Positions 6,509-13,939 are shown, counted from the stretch's first letter. The stretch is 16,853 nt of DNA from DATDAH01 sp036525535 (GCA_036525535.1 DATDAH010000229.1:1-16853), one strand, 5' to 3'. Notes: a model not told the origin generated them from the sequence alone. Numbers and translations: made by a program.

Positions 6509-6931
6509 CTATTCCAGCGTGAGCGTGTTGCACCTCACGACCAGCTCGCCATGCGCAACGAGGTCTCCCGCGATCGTCACCTCATCGCACTCGATGTGAT
6601 TGAGCGGGTTGTTCAGCGTCAGGACCGCACCTTTGGGAATGCGCAGGCTGGTGGCGGCCACGCGAAGGACGCTGATCTTGTCCCGCTTCAGCTGAGCCAC
6701 CAGGTCGGCCGGAGCCGGCGGCGGCTGGTCTCTTGCCTCCGCGACTGTCGCCCACAGCCCGAGGAAGTCGCCGATGTCCTCGGCCGATCGCACCGGCGTC
6801 AGCGTCTGATGTATCGAATGAGGATGTTCCGCCGGCACGGGAAACTCGATCTTGTCTCCCCGCTTGCAATGCAGCTTGCGCTCGTTCTCTTGTTGTGCGG
6901 GCGCTGCGGCGGCCTGCTTGGGCACGGTCAC
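6509..6931 (-). CDS. Small beta-strand-rich protein, partner of the glycine-rich protein
   Basis: This 140-residue protein is not one I recognise. Its N-terminus is Ala/Gln-rich, a charged/Pro-rich middle follows (30-80), and the C-terminal half (about 84-140) alternates hydrophobic residues in short strands (SLRIPKGAVLTL, DEVTIAGDLVAHG, ELVVRCNTLTL) like rungs of a right-handed beta-helix. The GTG at 6931 is preceded closely by a G-rich stretch (AAGGGGG); a second GTG at 6925 has better spacing to it and may be the true start. The stop lies 10 bp before the glycine-rich gene. The module appears less GC-rich than the flanking catabolic genes, a hint of separate origin. A surface or extracellular structural role is only a guess. 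Confidence 0.65.
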   Translation of the reverse strand: MTVPKQAAAAPAQQENERKLHCKRGDKIEFPVPAEHPHSIHQTLTPVRSAEDIGDFLGLWATVAEARDQPPPAPADLVAQLKRDKISVLRVAATSLRIPKGAVLTLNNPLNHIECDEVTIAGDLVAHGELVVRCNTLTLE

Positions 6932-7166
6932 CCACCCCCTTCGGGCCGGCGTCGAGACGACTGAGCGGCGATGACGACGCGCCCTCCGGCCGTTGGGGCG
7001 CCTCGTTCGACGATCGTGACATAACGCGCCGCCTCAGGCAACGGTGGCCTGGGTCGGAAGCGTCGCCTGTCCCCCTCGACGACCGCATCAACGCAGTCCC
7101 TGCCGCGCCCGGGCCCCTGTCTCCATCGAGGAGAGCGGGATCGACGTCGGCCGTGGTCGGGCTGGA
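6932..7166. other. Intergenic region between the sterol operon and the glycine-rich module
   Basis: This 235-bp region separates the end of ltp2 from the start of the small beta-rich gene, both on the minus strand. It contains the hairpin at 6979-7001 and no coding sequence I can support. No convincing -10 for the minus-strand module is visible. Confidence 0.5.
6979..7001 (-). terminator. Candidate hairpin terminator downstream of the sterol operon
   Basis: GCGCCC (6979-6984) and GGGCGC (6996-7001) form a six-pair GC stem around an 11-base loop that itself contains CGGCCG. It lies about 165 bases past the ltp2 stop and before the next minus-strand gene. There is no U-tract; such terminators without U-tracts are proposed for high-GC actinobacteria. 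Its activity is uncertain. Confidence 0.3.
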
Positions 7167-8351
7167 TCAGGCGTCGGGGCGGAGGACGATGCCGCTGGTG
7201 GGGACGCCGGTGCCGGCGGTGACCAGGACGTTCTCGATGCCGTCGACCTGGTTCACCGAGGTGCCCCGGACCTGACGGACGCCCTCGGCGATGCCGTTGA
7301 CGCCGTGGATGTAGGCCTCGCCCAGCTGGCCGCCGTGGGTGTTGGTGGGCAGGCGCCCGGTCATCTCCAGGTGCCCGTCCCGCAGGAAGTCCTTGGCCTC
7401 GCCCTTGCCGCAGAAGCCGAACTCCTCCAGCTGGCAGAGCACGAAGGGCGTGAAGTGGTCGTAGAGGACCGCGGTCTGGATGTCATCGGGGCCGATGCCG
7501 GCCTGGTCGTAGAGCTGACGGGCGACGAGACCCATCTCCGGGATGCCCGTGATGGAGTCCCGGTAGTAGGAGGTCATCATCTGCTGGTCCTCGCCCGAGC
7601 CCTGCGCCGCCCCGACGATGACCGCCGGCGGGGCTTTCAGGTCCCGAGCCCGCTCCAGTGACGTGACGACGAGGGCCTGGCCACCGTCGCTCTCCTGGCA
7701 GCAGTCGAGCAGGTGCAGGGGCTCGACGATCCACCGGCTGCTCTGGTGGTCCTCGAGGGTGATCGGCTGCTCGTAGAAGAAGGCCTTCGGGTTGGTGGCG
7801 GCGTGGTGCCGGTCGGCGACGGAGACCCGGCCGAAGTCCTCGCTGGTGGCCCCGGTCTCGTGCATGTACCGCCGGCCGAACATGGCCACCCACTGCGCGG
7901 GGGTGAGCAGGCCGAAGGGGGCGTACCAGGCGAAGTGGGCCGCTTCCGCGTTCGCTGCGGTCGGTCGGTCCTGGACCCCCGTGCCGAAGCGATGGCCGGA
8001 GCGCTCGTTGAAGGCCCGGTAGACGACGACCACGTCGGCGATGCCTTCGGCCACCGCCATGGCCGCCTGCTGGACGGTGCCGCACGCCGCTCCGCCACCG
8101 TGGTGGATCCGGGAGAAGAACGTGAGCTCGCCGATGCCCGTGAGGCGGGCGATCTCGATCTCGGGGTTGGTGTCGGCGGTGAAGGTGACCATGCCGTCGA
8201 CCTCGGACGGCTCGATGCCGGCGTCCTCGAGGGCCAGGATCGTGGCCTCGCAGGCCAGCTGCATCTCCGAGCGCCCCGAGGCCTTGGAGAACTCGGTGGC
8301 GCCGATGCCGGCGACCGCGGTCGTCCCGACGAACCCCACGGCGCCGCTCAT
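7167..8351 (-). CDS. ltp2: Ltp2-like steroid side-chain aldolase (thiolase fold)
   Basis: This 394-residue thiolase-superfamily protein is of the SCP-x/lipid-transfer type. Landmarks are AGIGATEFSK (14-23), GGGAACGTVQQAAMAV (85-100) with Cys90 near the thiolase nucleophile position, YDHFTPF (297-303) where true thiolases have a His/Cys motif, and NTHGGQLGEAY (337-347). In Ltp2 the site is repurposed for retro-aldol cleavage of 17-hydroxy-3-oxo-4-pregnene-20-carboxyl-CoA, giving androstenedione and propionyl-CoA; tyrosines are important there, and Tyr297 and Tyr347 are candidates here. It works with the DUF35 domain of ChsH2, encoded in the same operon. ATG 8351 overlaps the stop of the chsH1-like gene (ATGA). 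Length is near that of Rv3540c (386 aa). A different lipid-transfer thiolase remains possible. Confidence 0.88.
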   Translation of the reverse strand: MSGAVGFVGTTAVAGIGATEFSKASGRSEMQLACEATILALEDAGIEPSEVDGMVTFTADTNPEIEIARLTGIGELTFFSRIHHGGGAACGTVQQAAMAVAEGIADVVVVYRAFNERSGHRFGTGVQDRPTAANAEAAHFAWYAPFGLLTPAQWVAMFGRRYMHETGATSEDFGRVSVADRHHAATNPKAFFYEQPITLEDHQSSRWIVEPLHLLDCCQESDGGQALVVTSLERARDLKAPPAVIVGAAQGSGEDQQMMTSYYRDSITGIPEMGLVARQLYDQAGIGPDDIQTAVLYDHFTPFVLCQLEEFGFCGKGEAKDFLRDGHLEMTGRLPTNTHGGQLGEAYIHGVNGIAEGVRQVRGTSVNQVDGIENVLVTAGTGVPTSGIVLRPDA

Positions 8352-8770
8352 GGCAGCACCAGCTCGACCTTGCCGGTGACGTGGGCGCCGATCGAGTTGG
8401 CCCCGACCAGGCCGACCGTGACCGTGTTGGTGGCGTCGTCCTTCGCCTCGACCGAGCCGGTGAAGCTCATGGTGTCCCCTGGATAGTTGGGCGCTCCGAG
8501 CCGGATCGACAGCTTGGTCACCCGGCTGGCCGGGCCCGCCCACTCGGTGACGAAGCGGTTCACGAAGCCGTTGGTGGAGAGGATGTTCATGAAGATGTCG
8601 GGCGAGCCCCGCTCGACCGCGAGCGAGGGATCGTGGTGCACGTCCTGGTAGTCCCGGGTGGCGATCGCCGTCGCCACGATGACCGTGCGGGTCAGCGGGA
8701 TGGCCAACGGGGTCAGTTCGTCGCCGACGGCCACGTCGGCAAAGGCCCGGGAGGGAGGGAGGTCAGTCAC
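8348..8770 (-). CDS. chsH1: ChsH1-like MaoC enoyl-CoA hydratase subunit
   Basis: This 140-residue single hotdog-fold MaoC protein carries the hydratase motif Asp40-x4-His45 in ATRDYQDVHHDP (37-48), followed by GSPDIFMNIL (55-64). In the known pathway ChsH1 pairs with the MaoC domain of ChsH2 to hydrate the C17(20)-ene side chain of the C3 steroid acyl-CoA, ChsH1 supplying the catalytic residues. I chose the GTG at 8770 because the conserved fold begins right after it and the frame further up is the antisense-like shadow of the dehydrogenase gene. The start overlaps the upstream stop by eight bases, and its stop overlaps the ltp2 ATG, so translation is coupled on both sides. Length fits the family (about 130-140 aa). 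Confidence 0.88.
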   Translation of the reverse strand: MTDLPPSRAFADVAVGDELTPLAIPLTRTVIVATAIATRDYQDVHHDPSLAVERGSPDIFMNILSTNGFVNRFVTEWAGPASRVTKLSIRLGAPNYPGDTMSFTGSVEAKDDATNTVTVGLVGANSIGAHVTGKVELVLP

Positions 8771-9854
8771 GGTCGGTCTCCGCGGCGATGAGGTCGCCCA
8801 GTCGGGCGAGGTGGGCGCTGGGGCCCCCGAGGGTGTCGGTGATCTCCTTGGCCCAGAGGAAGTAGCGATGGACGGGGTAGTCGATGTCCGCGCCCATGCC
8901 GCCGTGGAGGTGCTGGGTGATGTGCACGACGCGGTGACCTCCGTCGGAAGCCCACCAGTGGGCCACTTCGACGGCATCGGCCGCGTCCAGGCCCTCGTCG
9001 ATGCGCCAGGCCGCCTGCCAGAGCGTGGCCCGCATCGCCGCCATGGCGATGTAGGCGTCAGCGGCCTTGAGCACGACGCCCTGGTTGGTCGACAGCGGCT
9101 TGCCGAACTGCTCCCGGCCCGACGTGTACTCGGCCGCCAGACGCGTGGCCTCCTCGCACGCGCCGAGGGAGACGGCGGCGAGGGCGACCAGCGCGCGTTC
9201 GTGGGCGAAGGTCACGGCGTCGGCGCCGCCTTCGAGGCGCTCGGCCGGCGTCGCGTCGAAGGTGTAGTGACCGACCTTGCTGCGATTGGTCGTCGTCGCC
9301 TCCTCGACCGAGGTGCCCGCGGCCGACGCCTCCACCAGGAACAGGGCCACGGACCCGTCGACGACGGCGGGCACGACGACGGCGTCAGCCAGGTGGCCGG
9401 CGGGCACGCTGGGCCAGGACCCGGTCAGGCGCCAGTCCCCGTCGACCTCGTCTGCCTCACCGCGACCTCCCGGCTCGACCTCGAGCGCCACCGTGAGCAC
9501 GGCGTCGCCGGAAATGACCGCGGGAAGCCAGCGGGCCTGGTGCCCGTCGGTGCCGAACGCGGCCAGCGTCTGGGCGGCCACAACGGTCGGCCACAGTGGC
9601 ACGGGGGCGACCCGCCGACCCTGGGCCAGGAGCGTCAGGCACACCTCGACCAGGCCGAGGCCCGCACCGCCGTGGGCCTCCGGCAGGCCGATGCCCAGGA
9701 GTCCGGTGGTGGCCAGCTCCTTCCAGAGGGCGCGGTCCATGCGCTCGTCGGAGGCCTCGACCTCCTTGACCCGCTCGAGCGTGGCCGTCCCCGTGAACAC
9801 CTGCTCGGCCAGCTCCCGGACGGCCTCCTGTTCCTCGGTGAAGGCGAAATCCAT
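8763..9854 (-). CDS. chsE1: ChsE1/FadE28-like acyl-CoA dehydrogenase subunit
   Basis: This 363-residue acyl-CoA dehydrogenase is of the short, divergent FadE28 type. Its C-terminal half is most telling: YTSGREQFGKPLSTNQ (243-258) and HLHGGMGADIDYPVHRYF (315-332), then TLGGPSAHLARLG. These closely resemble mycobacterial ChsE1. ChsE1 and ChsE2 form an alpha2beta2 heterotetramer that oxidises the three-carbon side chain of 3-oxo-4-pregnene-20-carboxyl-CoA with FAD. The central domain is reduced and lacks the usual SEPxAGSD FAD-binding strand, as expected for this half of the pair. The ATG at 9854 is separated from the chsH2-like stop by one base. Unlike the mycobacterial order fadE28-fadE29-chsH2-chsH1, it lies between the chsH2- and chsH1-like genes. 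Confidence 0.88.
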   Translation of the reverse strand: MDFAFTEEQEAVRELAEQVFTGTATLERVKEVEASDERMDRALWKELATTGLLGIGLPEAHGGAGLGLVEVCLTLLAQGRRVAPVPLWPTVVAAQTLAAFGTDGHQARWLPAVISGDAVLTVALEVEPGGRGEADEVDGDWRLTGSWPSVPAGHLADAVVVPAVVDGSVALFLVEASAAGTSVEEATTTNRSKVGHYTFDATPAERLEGGADAVTFAHERALVALAAVSLGACEEATRLAAEYTSGREQFGKPLSTNQGVVLKAADAYIAMAAMRATLWQAAWRIDEGLDAADAVEVAHWWASDGGHRVVHITQHLHGGMGADIDYPVHRYFLWAKEITDTLGGPSAHLARLGDLIAAETDRD

Positions 9855-9855
9855 G

Positions 9856-10785
9856 TCAGCGCCCCACCGGCTGGAACTGGGGGAGGGTCAGCTCGTCGTC
9901 GAAGGCGGTGAACACGACCGCCACGGGCATGCCGATCTCGACGGCGTCGGCGTCGATGCCGACCACGTTGCTGATGAGGCGCACGCCCTCGTCCAGTTCG
10001 ATCAGGGCCACGTTGAGCGGGTAGTCGAAGGCGGGGACCTGCGGGTAGTGGTTGGTCACGAAGCTGTAGACGGTGCCCTGGCCCGAGGCCTCGATGGCCT
10101 CCCAGTCCAGGGACTGGCACTGCGGGCACAGGGGCCCGGGCGGGTGGCGCAGCGCTCCACAGGACGAGCACTTCTGGATCAGCAGCTTCCCGTCCTTGGC
10201 CCCCTCGAAGAAGAAGGCGTTGTCGAGGTTCACGGCCGGCCGGGGCCGGTTCGGCTTCGGCTCGGCCTTCGGCCGGGGCCGGAACTTGAGGATCCGGAAC
10301 GTCATCGCCCCGACCAGCTCGCCGTCCTGGTCCCGGTACTCGGTCCGGGTGGTGACGAAGTGGCCGACCCCGAGACCGGTCGCCTTCTCCTCCGACACGC
10401 TCTCGATGACCGACGTGGTGGCGAGGAGGTCGCCCGGCACCAGCTCCCGGAGGTACTCCTGCTCCGTGTTGGTGGCCACGACCGACGTGAACCCATGCTC
10501 CTCGAGCAGGCCGAGCAGCTCGCTCTGCACGCCGTCGGCCCGGGGGCCCTGGGACTTGAGGCCCCGCATGGACCAGACCTGCAACATGACCGCCGGGGCC
10601 ACGATCCCGGGCCGTCCGGTGGCCTCGGCGGCCCCGTCGTCGAGGTACACGGGGTTGGTGTCCCCCATCGCCTCGACCCAGTGCCGGATCATGGGCACGT
10701 TGACCGGGTCGTCGGCGGTCACCGCCGGCCCGTAGCTGCGGCCCTCGAACGCCCGCAGCCGATCCAGGAGCTCGTCGGCCGTCAT
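9856..10785 (-). CDS. chsH2: ChsH2-like fusion of MaoC and DUF35 domains
   Basis: This 309-residue protein has an N-terminal hotdog MaoC-like domain (about 1-165, with GDTNPVYLDD at 41-50) and a C-terminal DUF35 domain. The latter is a zinc ribbon with Cys206-x2-Cys209 and Cys220-x2-Cys223 followed by an OB fold to residue 305. A Pro/Lys-rich linker (169-184) joins them. The domain order and length match ChsH2 of mycobacteria (311 aa). Its MaoC half forms the hydratase with ChsH1 and its DUF35 half forms the aldolase with Ltp2, so one polypeptide links two consecutive steps. The ATG at 10785 shares one base with the upstream stop (TGATG). A longer open frame to 11451 is a shadow of the dehydrogenase gene. 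Confidence 0.92.
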   Translation of the reverse strand: MTADELLDRLRAFEGRSYGPAVTADDPVNVPMIRHWVEAMGDTNPVYLDDGAAEATGRPGIVAPAVMLQVWSMRGLKSQGPRADGVQSELLGLLEEHGFTSVVATNTEQEYLRELVPGDLLATTSVIESVSEEKATGLGVGHFVTTRTEYRDQDGELVGAMTFRILKFRPRPKAEPKPNRPRPAVNLDNAFFFEGAKDGKLLIQKCSSCGALRHPPGPLCPQCQSLDWEAIEASGQGTVYSFVTNHYPQVPAFDYPLNVALIELDEGVRLISNVVGIDADAVEIGMPVAVVFTAFDDELTLPQFQPVGR

Positions 10786-11945
10786 CAGCGGGCCCCCCGG
10801 GTCATGCCGAGGCCCATCCAGGCCACGATCTCCCGCTGGATCTCGTTCACGCCACCCCCGAAGGTGTTGATCTGGGCCGAGCGCCCGGCTTGCTCCACCC
10901 GCCCCGACAGGACAGCCCCCGGCGAGCCCTCCCGCAGGTAACCAGCGGCACCGAGGATGCCGAGCAGCAGGTGGTACACGTCGACGACGGCCTCGGTGCC
11001 GTACACCTTGACCGCCGACGCGTCGGCCGGGTTCAGCTCGTCGTTGGCCACCGCGGTGGTGAGCTTCCAGTTGAGCAGGTGCATGGCGTCGAGCAGCGCG
11101 TGACACCGGGCCAGGTCGGCGCGCACCCACGGCAGGGCCAAAACGCCGTTCTCGGCGGCCCAGTCCCGGACGTCGGCGTACAGCTCGTGGGCCTCGCCGG
11201 AGTGGGCGGCCAGGCCGATGCGCTCGTGGTTGAGCTGGGTGGTGATCATCTGCCACCCCCCGTTCTCCTCGCCGACCAGGTTGGTGACGGGCACCCGCAC
11301 GTCGTCGTAGTACGTCGCGGTGGTCCGGTTCTCCCCCACCGTCACGATCGGCGTCCACGAGAACCCAGGGGCGTCGGTCGGCACCAGGATCATGGAGATG
11401 CCTCGGTGCTTCTTGGCGTCGGGATCCGTCCGGCAGGCCAGCCACACCCAATCGGCGTCGTTGGCCCCGCTGGTGAAGATCTTGTTCCCGTTGATGACGT
11501 ACTCGTCGCCATCGCGCACCGCTCGGGTCTGCAGGGACGCGAGGTCCGTGCCCGAGCCGGGTTCGGTGTAGCCGATGGCGAAGTTCACCTCACCGGCCAC
11601 GATCTGGGGCAGGAACATGGCCTTCTGCTCGTCGCTCCCGTAGCGCATCAGGGTCGGGCCGACGGTGTTCAGGGTGACGAAGGGGACCGGGGCCTTCGCC
11701 CGCTGCACCTCGTCGTAGAAGATGAACTGGTCGGTGGCGGGGCGGCCCTGGCCGCCGAACTCCTTCGGCCAGCCGATGCCGAGCCAGCCGTCGGTGCCCA
11801 TCTGCTTGACGATGCGCCGCCAGCCCTCACCCCCCTCGCCCCGGTACCCGATGTCGGCCCGGACCTCGGGGCTGAGCAGCTCGGCGAAGTAGGCCCGCAG
11901 CTCGGTGCGCAGGGCCTGCTGCTCGTCGGTCTCCTGGAGGTACAT
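10785..11945 (-). CDS. chsE2: ChsE2/FadE29-like acyl-CoA dehydrogenase subunit
   Basis: This 386-residue dehydrogenase has LGIGWPKEFGGQG near residue 60, AIGYTEPGSGTDLASL near 127-142, FTSGANDADWVWLACRTDP near 160-178, ATYYDDVRVP, and C-terminal FGGGVNEIQREIV. These match the FadE29 and FadE26 group of sterol side-chain dehydrogenases. As FadE29/ChsE2 it would supply the canonical FAD-binding half of a heterotetramer with the ChsE1-like protein. The C-terminal LGAAGYLREGSPGAVLSGRVE stretch is closer to FadE26, so a role with longer side-chain substrates is also possible. ATG 11945 directly follows the upstream TAG with no gap. Confidence 0.88.
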   Translation of the reverse strand: MYLQETDEQQALRTELRAYFAELLSPEVRADIGYRGEGGEGWRRIVKQMGTDGWLGIGWPKEFGGQGRPATDQFIFYDEVQRAKAPVPFVTLNTVGPTLMRYGSDEQKAMFLPQIVAGEVNFAIGYTEPGSGTDLASLQTRAVRDGDEYVINGNKIFTSGANDADWVWLACRTDPDAKKHRGISMILVPTDAPGFSWTPIVTVGENRTTATYYDDVRVPVTNLVGEENGGWQMITTQLNHERIGLAAHSGEAHELYADVRDWAAENGVLALPWVRADLARCHALLDAMHLLNWKLTTAVANDELNPADASAVKVYGTEAVVDVYHLLLGILGAAGYLREGSPGAVLSGRVEQAGRSAQINTFGGGVNEIQREIVAWMGLGMTRGAR

Positions 11946-13157
11946 CTACGCCCCTTGCAACTCTCGGAACGGGACATCCTTGTCGGCTCGGGCTTCACGG
12001 GGTAGTCCGAGGACGCGCTCACCGATGACGTTGCGCTGCACCTGGTCGGTGCCGCCGCCCAGCCGGACCGACCACTGGCCGAGGAACTGGTACTGGGCCA
12101 GTTGGCCCCGCGGGGCATCGTCGCCGCCCAGGGTGGCATGGGGGCCCTCGATGCCCATGAGCAGGTCCCCGGTGCGCTCGACGTGGTCGGAGATGGCCAG
12201 CTTCATGACCGAGACCTCGGGGCCCGGCAGCTTGCCCTGGCTCAGCGCGGTCTGGGCCCGGAAGCCGAGGAACTCGAGGAGGCGCATGCGGGTGTAGGCC
12301 CGGGCCAGGTCCTGGCGGACGCCGGGCTCGTGCGTGCGGCCGTACTCCCGGGCCAGGTCGACGAGCTGCTCGATGCCGGTCGCCGCGCCCCCGCCACCGA
12401 TCATCGACCGCTCGTTGGCCAGCGTCGTCTGAGCCACGCCCCAGCCGCCGTGCACCGGTCCCACCACGTTCGCCGCGGGGACGGCCACATCGGTGAGGAA
12501 GACCTCGTTGAAGTGGGCGTGGCCGGTGATCTGGCGGAGGGGCCGGACCTCGACGCCCGGCGTGGTCATGTCCACCAGGAAGTAGGTGATGCCGGCGTGC
12601 TTGGTGGCCTCCGGGTCGGTGCGGGCCAGGAGGATGCCGAAGTCGGCCTGGTGGGCGCCCGAGCTCCACACCTTCTGTCCGTTCACGACCCACGTCTCGC
12701 CGTCGAGCGCGGCCCGGGTGCGCAGCCCGGCCAGATCCGAGCCCGCCCCCGGCTCGCTGAACAGCTGGCACCACATCTCGTCACCGCGCAGTACGGCGTC
12801 GAGATGGCGCTCCTGCTGCTCCGGGGTGCCGTGGGCGATGAGGGTGGGACCGATCATGTTCACCGCGACGGAGAACATGCCGGTGGTGACGTCGAACTGG
12901 CGCTCCTCCTGGGCGAACACGCGGGCTTGGTTGGCGGTGCCCCCCCGACCGCCGTAGGCCTTGGGCCAGGTGATGCCGGCCCAGCCGCCGTCGTAGAGGG
13001 TGCGCTGCCAGGTCCGGCAGGCCTCGAGGTGGCCGGGGTCGTTCGCCGCGGCCAACGAGGGGCGGGCGTCAGGTCGGCGCCGCTCGGCGTGGGCTTCCAG
13101 CCAGGTCCGGGCTTCGGCGCGGAAGGCAGCCTCTTCCGGCGTGTCGTCGAAGTCCAC
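11946..13157 (-). CDS. Acyl-CoA dehydrogenase, first gene of the sterol operon
   Basis: This 403-residue acyl-CoA dehydrogenase has ITWPKAYGGRGG near residue 60-71, QLFSEPGAGSDLAGL for flavin and substrate binding near 124-138, NGQKVWSSGAHQAD near 151-164, and C-terminal SVRLGGGTDQVQRNVIGERVLGLPRE. It is a full-length, ordinary-looking family member, unlike the reduced ChsE1-type subunit, and I cannot assign it to a named FadE. It is an extra dehydrogenase compared with the mycobacterial igr operon, where cyp125 comes first. It might act on a longer side chain or pair with another subunit. I chose GTG 13157, at MDFDDTPEEA, because a -10-like TAGTAT lies eight bases upstream and the KstR box would otherwise be inside the gene. 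Confidence 0.88.
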   Translation of the reverse strand: MDFDDTPEEAAFRAEARTWLEAHAERRRPDARPSLAAANDPGHLEACRTWQRTLYDGGWAGITWPKAYGGRGGTANQARVFAQEERQFDVTTGMFSVAVNMIGPTLIAHGTPEQQERHLDAVLRGDEMWCQLFSEPGAGSDLAGLRTRAALDGETWVVNGQKVWSSGAHQADFGILLARTDPEATKHAGITYFLVDMTTPGVEVRPLRQITGHAHFNEVFLTDVAVPAANVVGPVHGGWGVAQTTLANERSMIGGGGAATGIEQLVDLAREYGRTHEPGVRQDLARAYTRMRLLEFLGFRAQTALSQGKLPGPEVSVMKLAISDHVERTGDLLMGIEGPHATLGGDDAPRGQLAQYQFLGQWSVRLGGGTDQVQRNVIGERVLGLPREARADKDVPFRELQGA

Positions 13158-13165
13158 GACGGCCA

Positions 13166-13171
13166 ATACTA
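13166..13171 (-). promoter_or_regulatory. -10 element of the sterol operon, leaderless start
   Basis: Read on the minus strand this is TAGTAT (TANNNT), ending eight bases before the GTG at 13157, so transcription would start at or next to the start codon. It overlaps the left end of the KstR palindrome, the arrangement expected for repression by blocking RNA polymerase. Confidence 0.6.
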
Positions 13172-13185
13172 GAACGTGTTCTAGT
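13168..13185. promoter_or_regulatory. KstR operator of the sterol operon
   Basis: ACTAGAACGTGTTCTAGT is an inverted repeat with perfect 8-bp arms around a 2-bp centre. Its core TAGAACGTGTTCTA (13170-13183) fits the KstR consensus TNNAACNNGTTNNA at every fixed position. It lies in the 67-bp gap between the kstR-like gene and the acyl-CoA dehydrogenase gene, over the -10 element. By analogy with actinobacterial KstR, repression is relieved by a 3-oxo-cholestenoyl-CoA type ligand. Confidence 0.9.
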
Positions 13186-13224
13186 CCGACGACGAACCCG
13201 TCCCCCACCCGGGTGGCGGGCGGA

Positions 13225-13803
13225 TCAGTCCAGCAGCAGACGGGCCGCGTCCTCGAGATCGTTGCCGATCTGGCCGACGGCGCCGGAGCCGTTGGCCCAC
13301 CGCAGGACGCTGGAGTTCCACACGTGGGCCAGGACCCGGGCGCAGCGGGCCCGCCGTTCCGGGTCGGTGCCGTCCATGGCCGCGGTCAGCATGCGCTCGA
13401 CGATGTCGGTGGTCTGCTGCTGGCAGGCCGTCACCGACGGCTCGTTGGCGGCCGCGGCCTGCACCATCGCCGCGGCGAGGCGGGGGTCCCGCTCCATGGG
13501 TCGGGTGGCCCGGCGGATGACCTCGACGACGGCGTCGGCCGTCGAGCCGTTCCGGTGCGGGTGTTGGGCCGTCCGGCGCTCGAGGTCGGTGGTCCAGTCG
13601 ACCATGGCTTCAGCCAGCAGGTGGTCCTTCGAGGTGAAGTACCGGTAGATCGTGCCCAGGGCGACCCCGGCGGTGCGGGCCACGTCCCGCATCTGCACGG
13701 CCTCGTACCCACCGGCCGAGCCGAGGCTGAGGGCGGCGTCGATCACCCGCTGGCGCCGTGCCGTCTGGCTCACGGTGAGGTCGGCCACGGACAGGTCAGC
13801 CAC
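13225..13803 (-). CDS. kstR: TetR-family regulator, KstR-like
   Basis: This 192-residue TetR protein has its helix-turn-helix at about residues 16-63: RQRVIDAALSLGSAGGYEAVQMRDVARTAGVALGTIYRYF in outline, followed by TSKDHLLAEAM. The GGYEAVQMR and YRYFxSKxHLL stretches closely resemble mycobacterial KstR, the repressor of cholesterol uptake and side-chain/ring degradation. The C-terminal ligand domain is all-helical and ends VWNSSVLRWANG and LEDAARLLLD, also like KstR. GTG 13803 is preferred: a TAGAAT -10 lies eight bases upstream, and the longer open frame to 13854 would run through intergenic repeats. A near-perfect KstR box overlaps its promoter, and a perfect one lies just downstream before the sterol operon. 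Confidence 0.87.
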   Translation of the reverse strand: MADLSVADLTVSQTARRQRVIDAALSLGSAGGYEAVQMRDVARTAGVALGTIYRYFTSKDHLLAEAMVDWTTDLERRTAQHPHRNGSTADAVVEVIRRATRPMERDPRLAAAMVQAAAANEPSVTACQQQTTDIVERMLTAAMDGTDPERRARCARVLAHVWNSSVLRWANGSGAVGQIGNDLEDAARLLLD

Positions 13804-13817
13804 TGGAACCGATTCTA
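13804..13817. promoter_or_regulatory. Degenerate KstR box and -10 element of the kstR promoter
   Basis: TGGAACCGATTCTA fits TNNAACNNGTTNNA with one mismatch (A for the first G of GTT). It ends directly before the GTG start codon and contains the minus-strand -10 TAGAAT (13812-13817). This suggests weak autoregulation of a leaderless kstR transcript. Confidence 0.65.
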
Positions 13818-13824
13818 TTTTGGT

Positions 13825-13893
13825 CGGCGAGCGCAGCGAGGCGACCATCAGCAAGCACAGCCGGTTTGATCGCCGAGCGCACCGAGGCGAACC
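13825..13893 (+). repeat. Pair of GAGCGCAGCGAGGCGA-type intergenic repeats
   Basis: Two related 20-mers lie at 13825-13844 (CGGCGAGCGCAGCGAGGCGA) and 13871-13890 (CGCCGAGCGCACCGAGGCGA). Between them is CAGCAAGCACAG (13849-13860). The same CAGCAAGCACAG followed 9-10 bases later by the 20-mer recurs at 16455-16495. The copies occupy the divergent kstR/arsC promoter region. Confidence 0.75.
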
Positions 13894-13939
13894 TGGCCCG
13901 ACCCGGGAGCAGGCCGCAGTGTTGGTTCGACTCCTTCGG

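Noticed and set aside
13158..13208. Upstream extension of the first dehydrogenase to a GTG at 13208
   Set aside because: It would place the KstR box and -10 element inside the gene and adds residues not found in the family.
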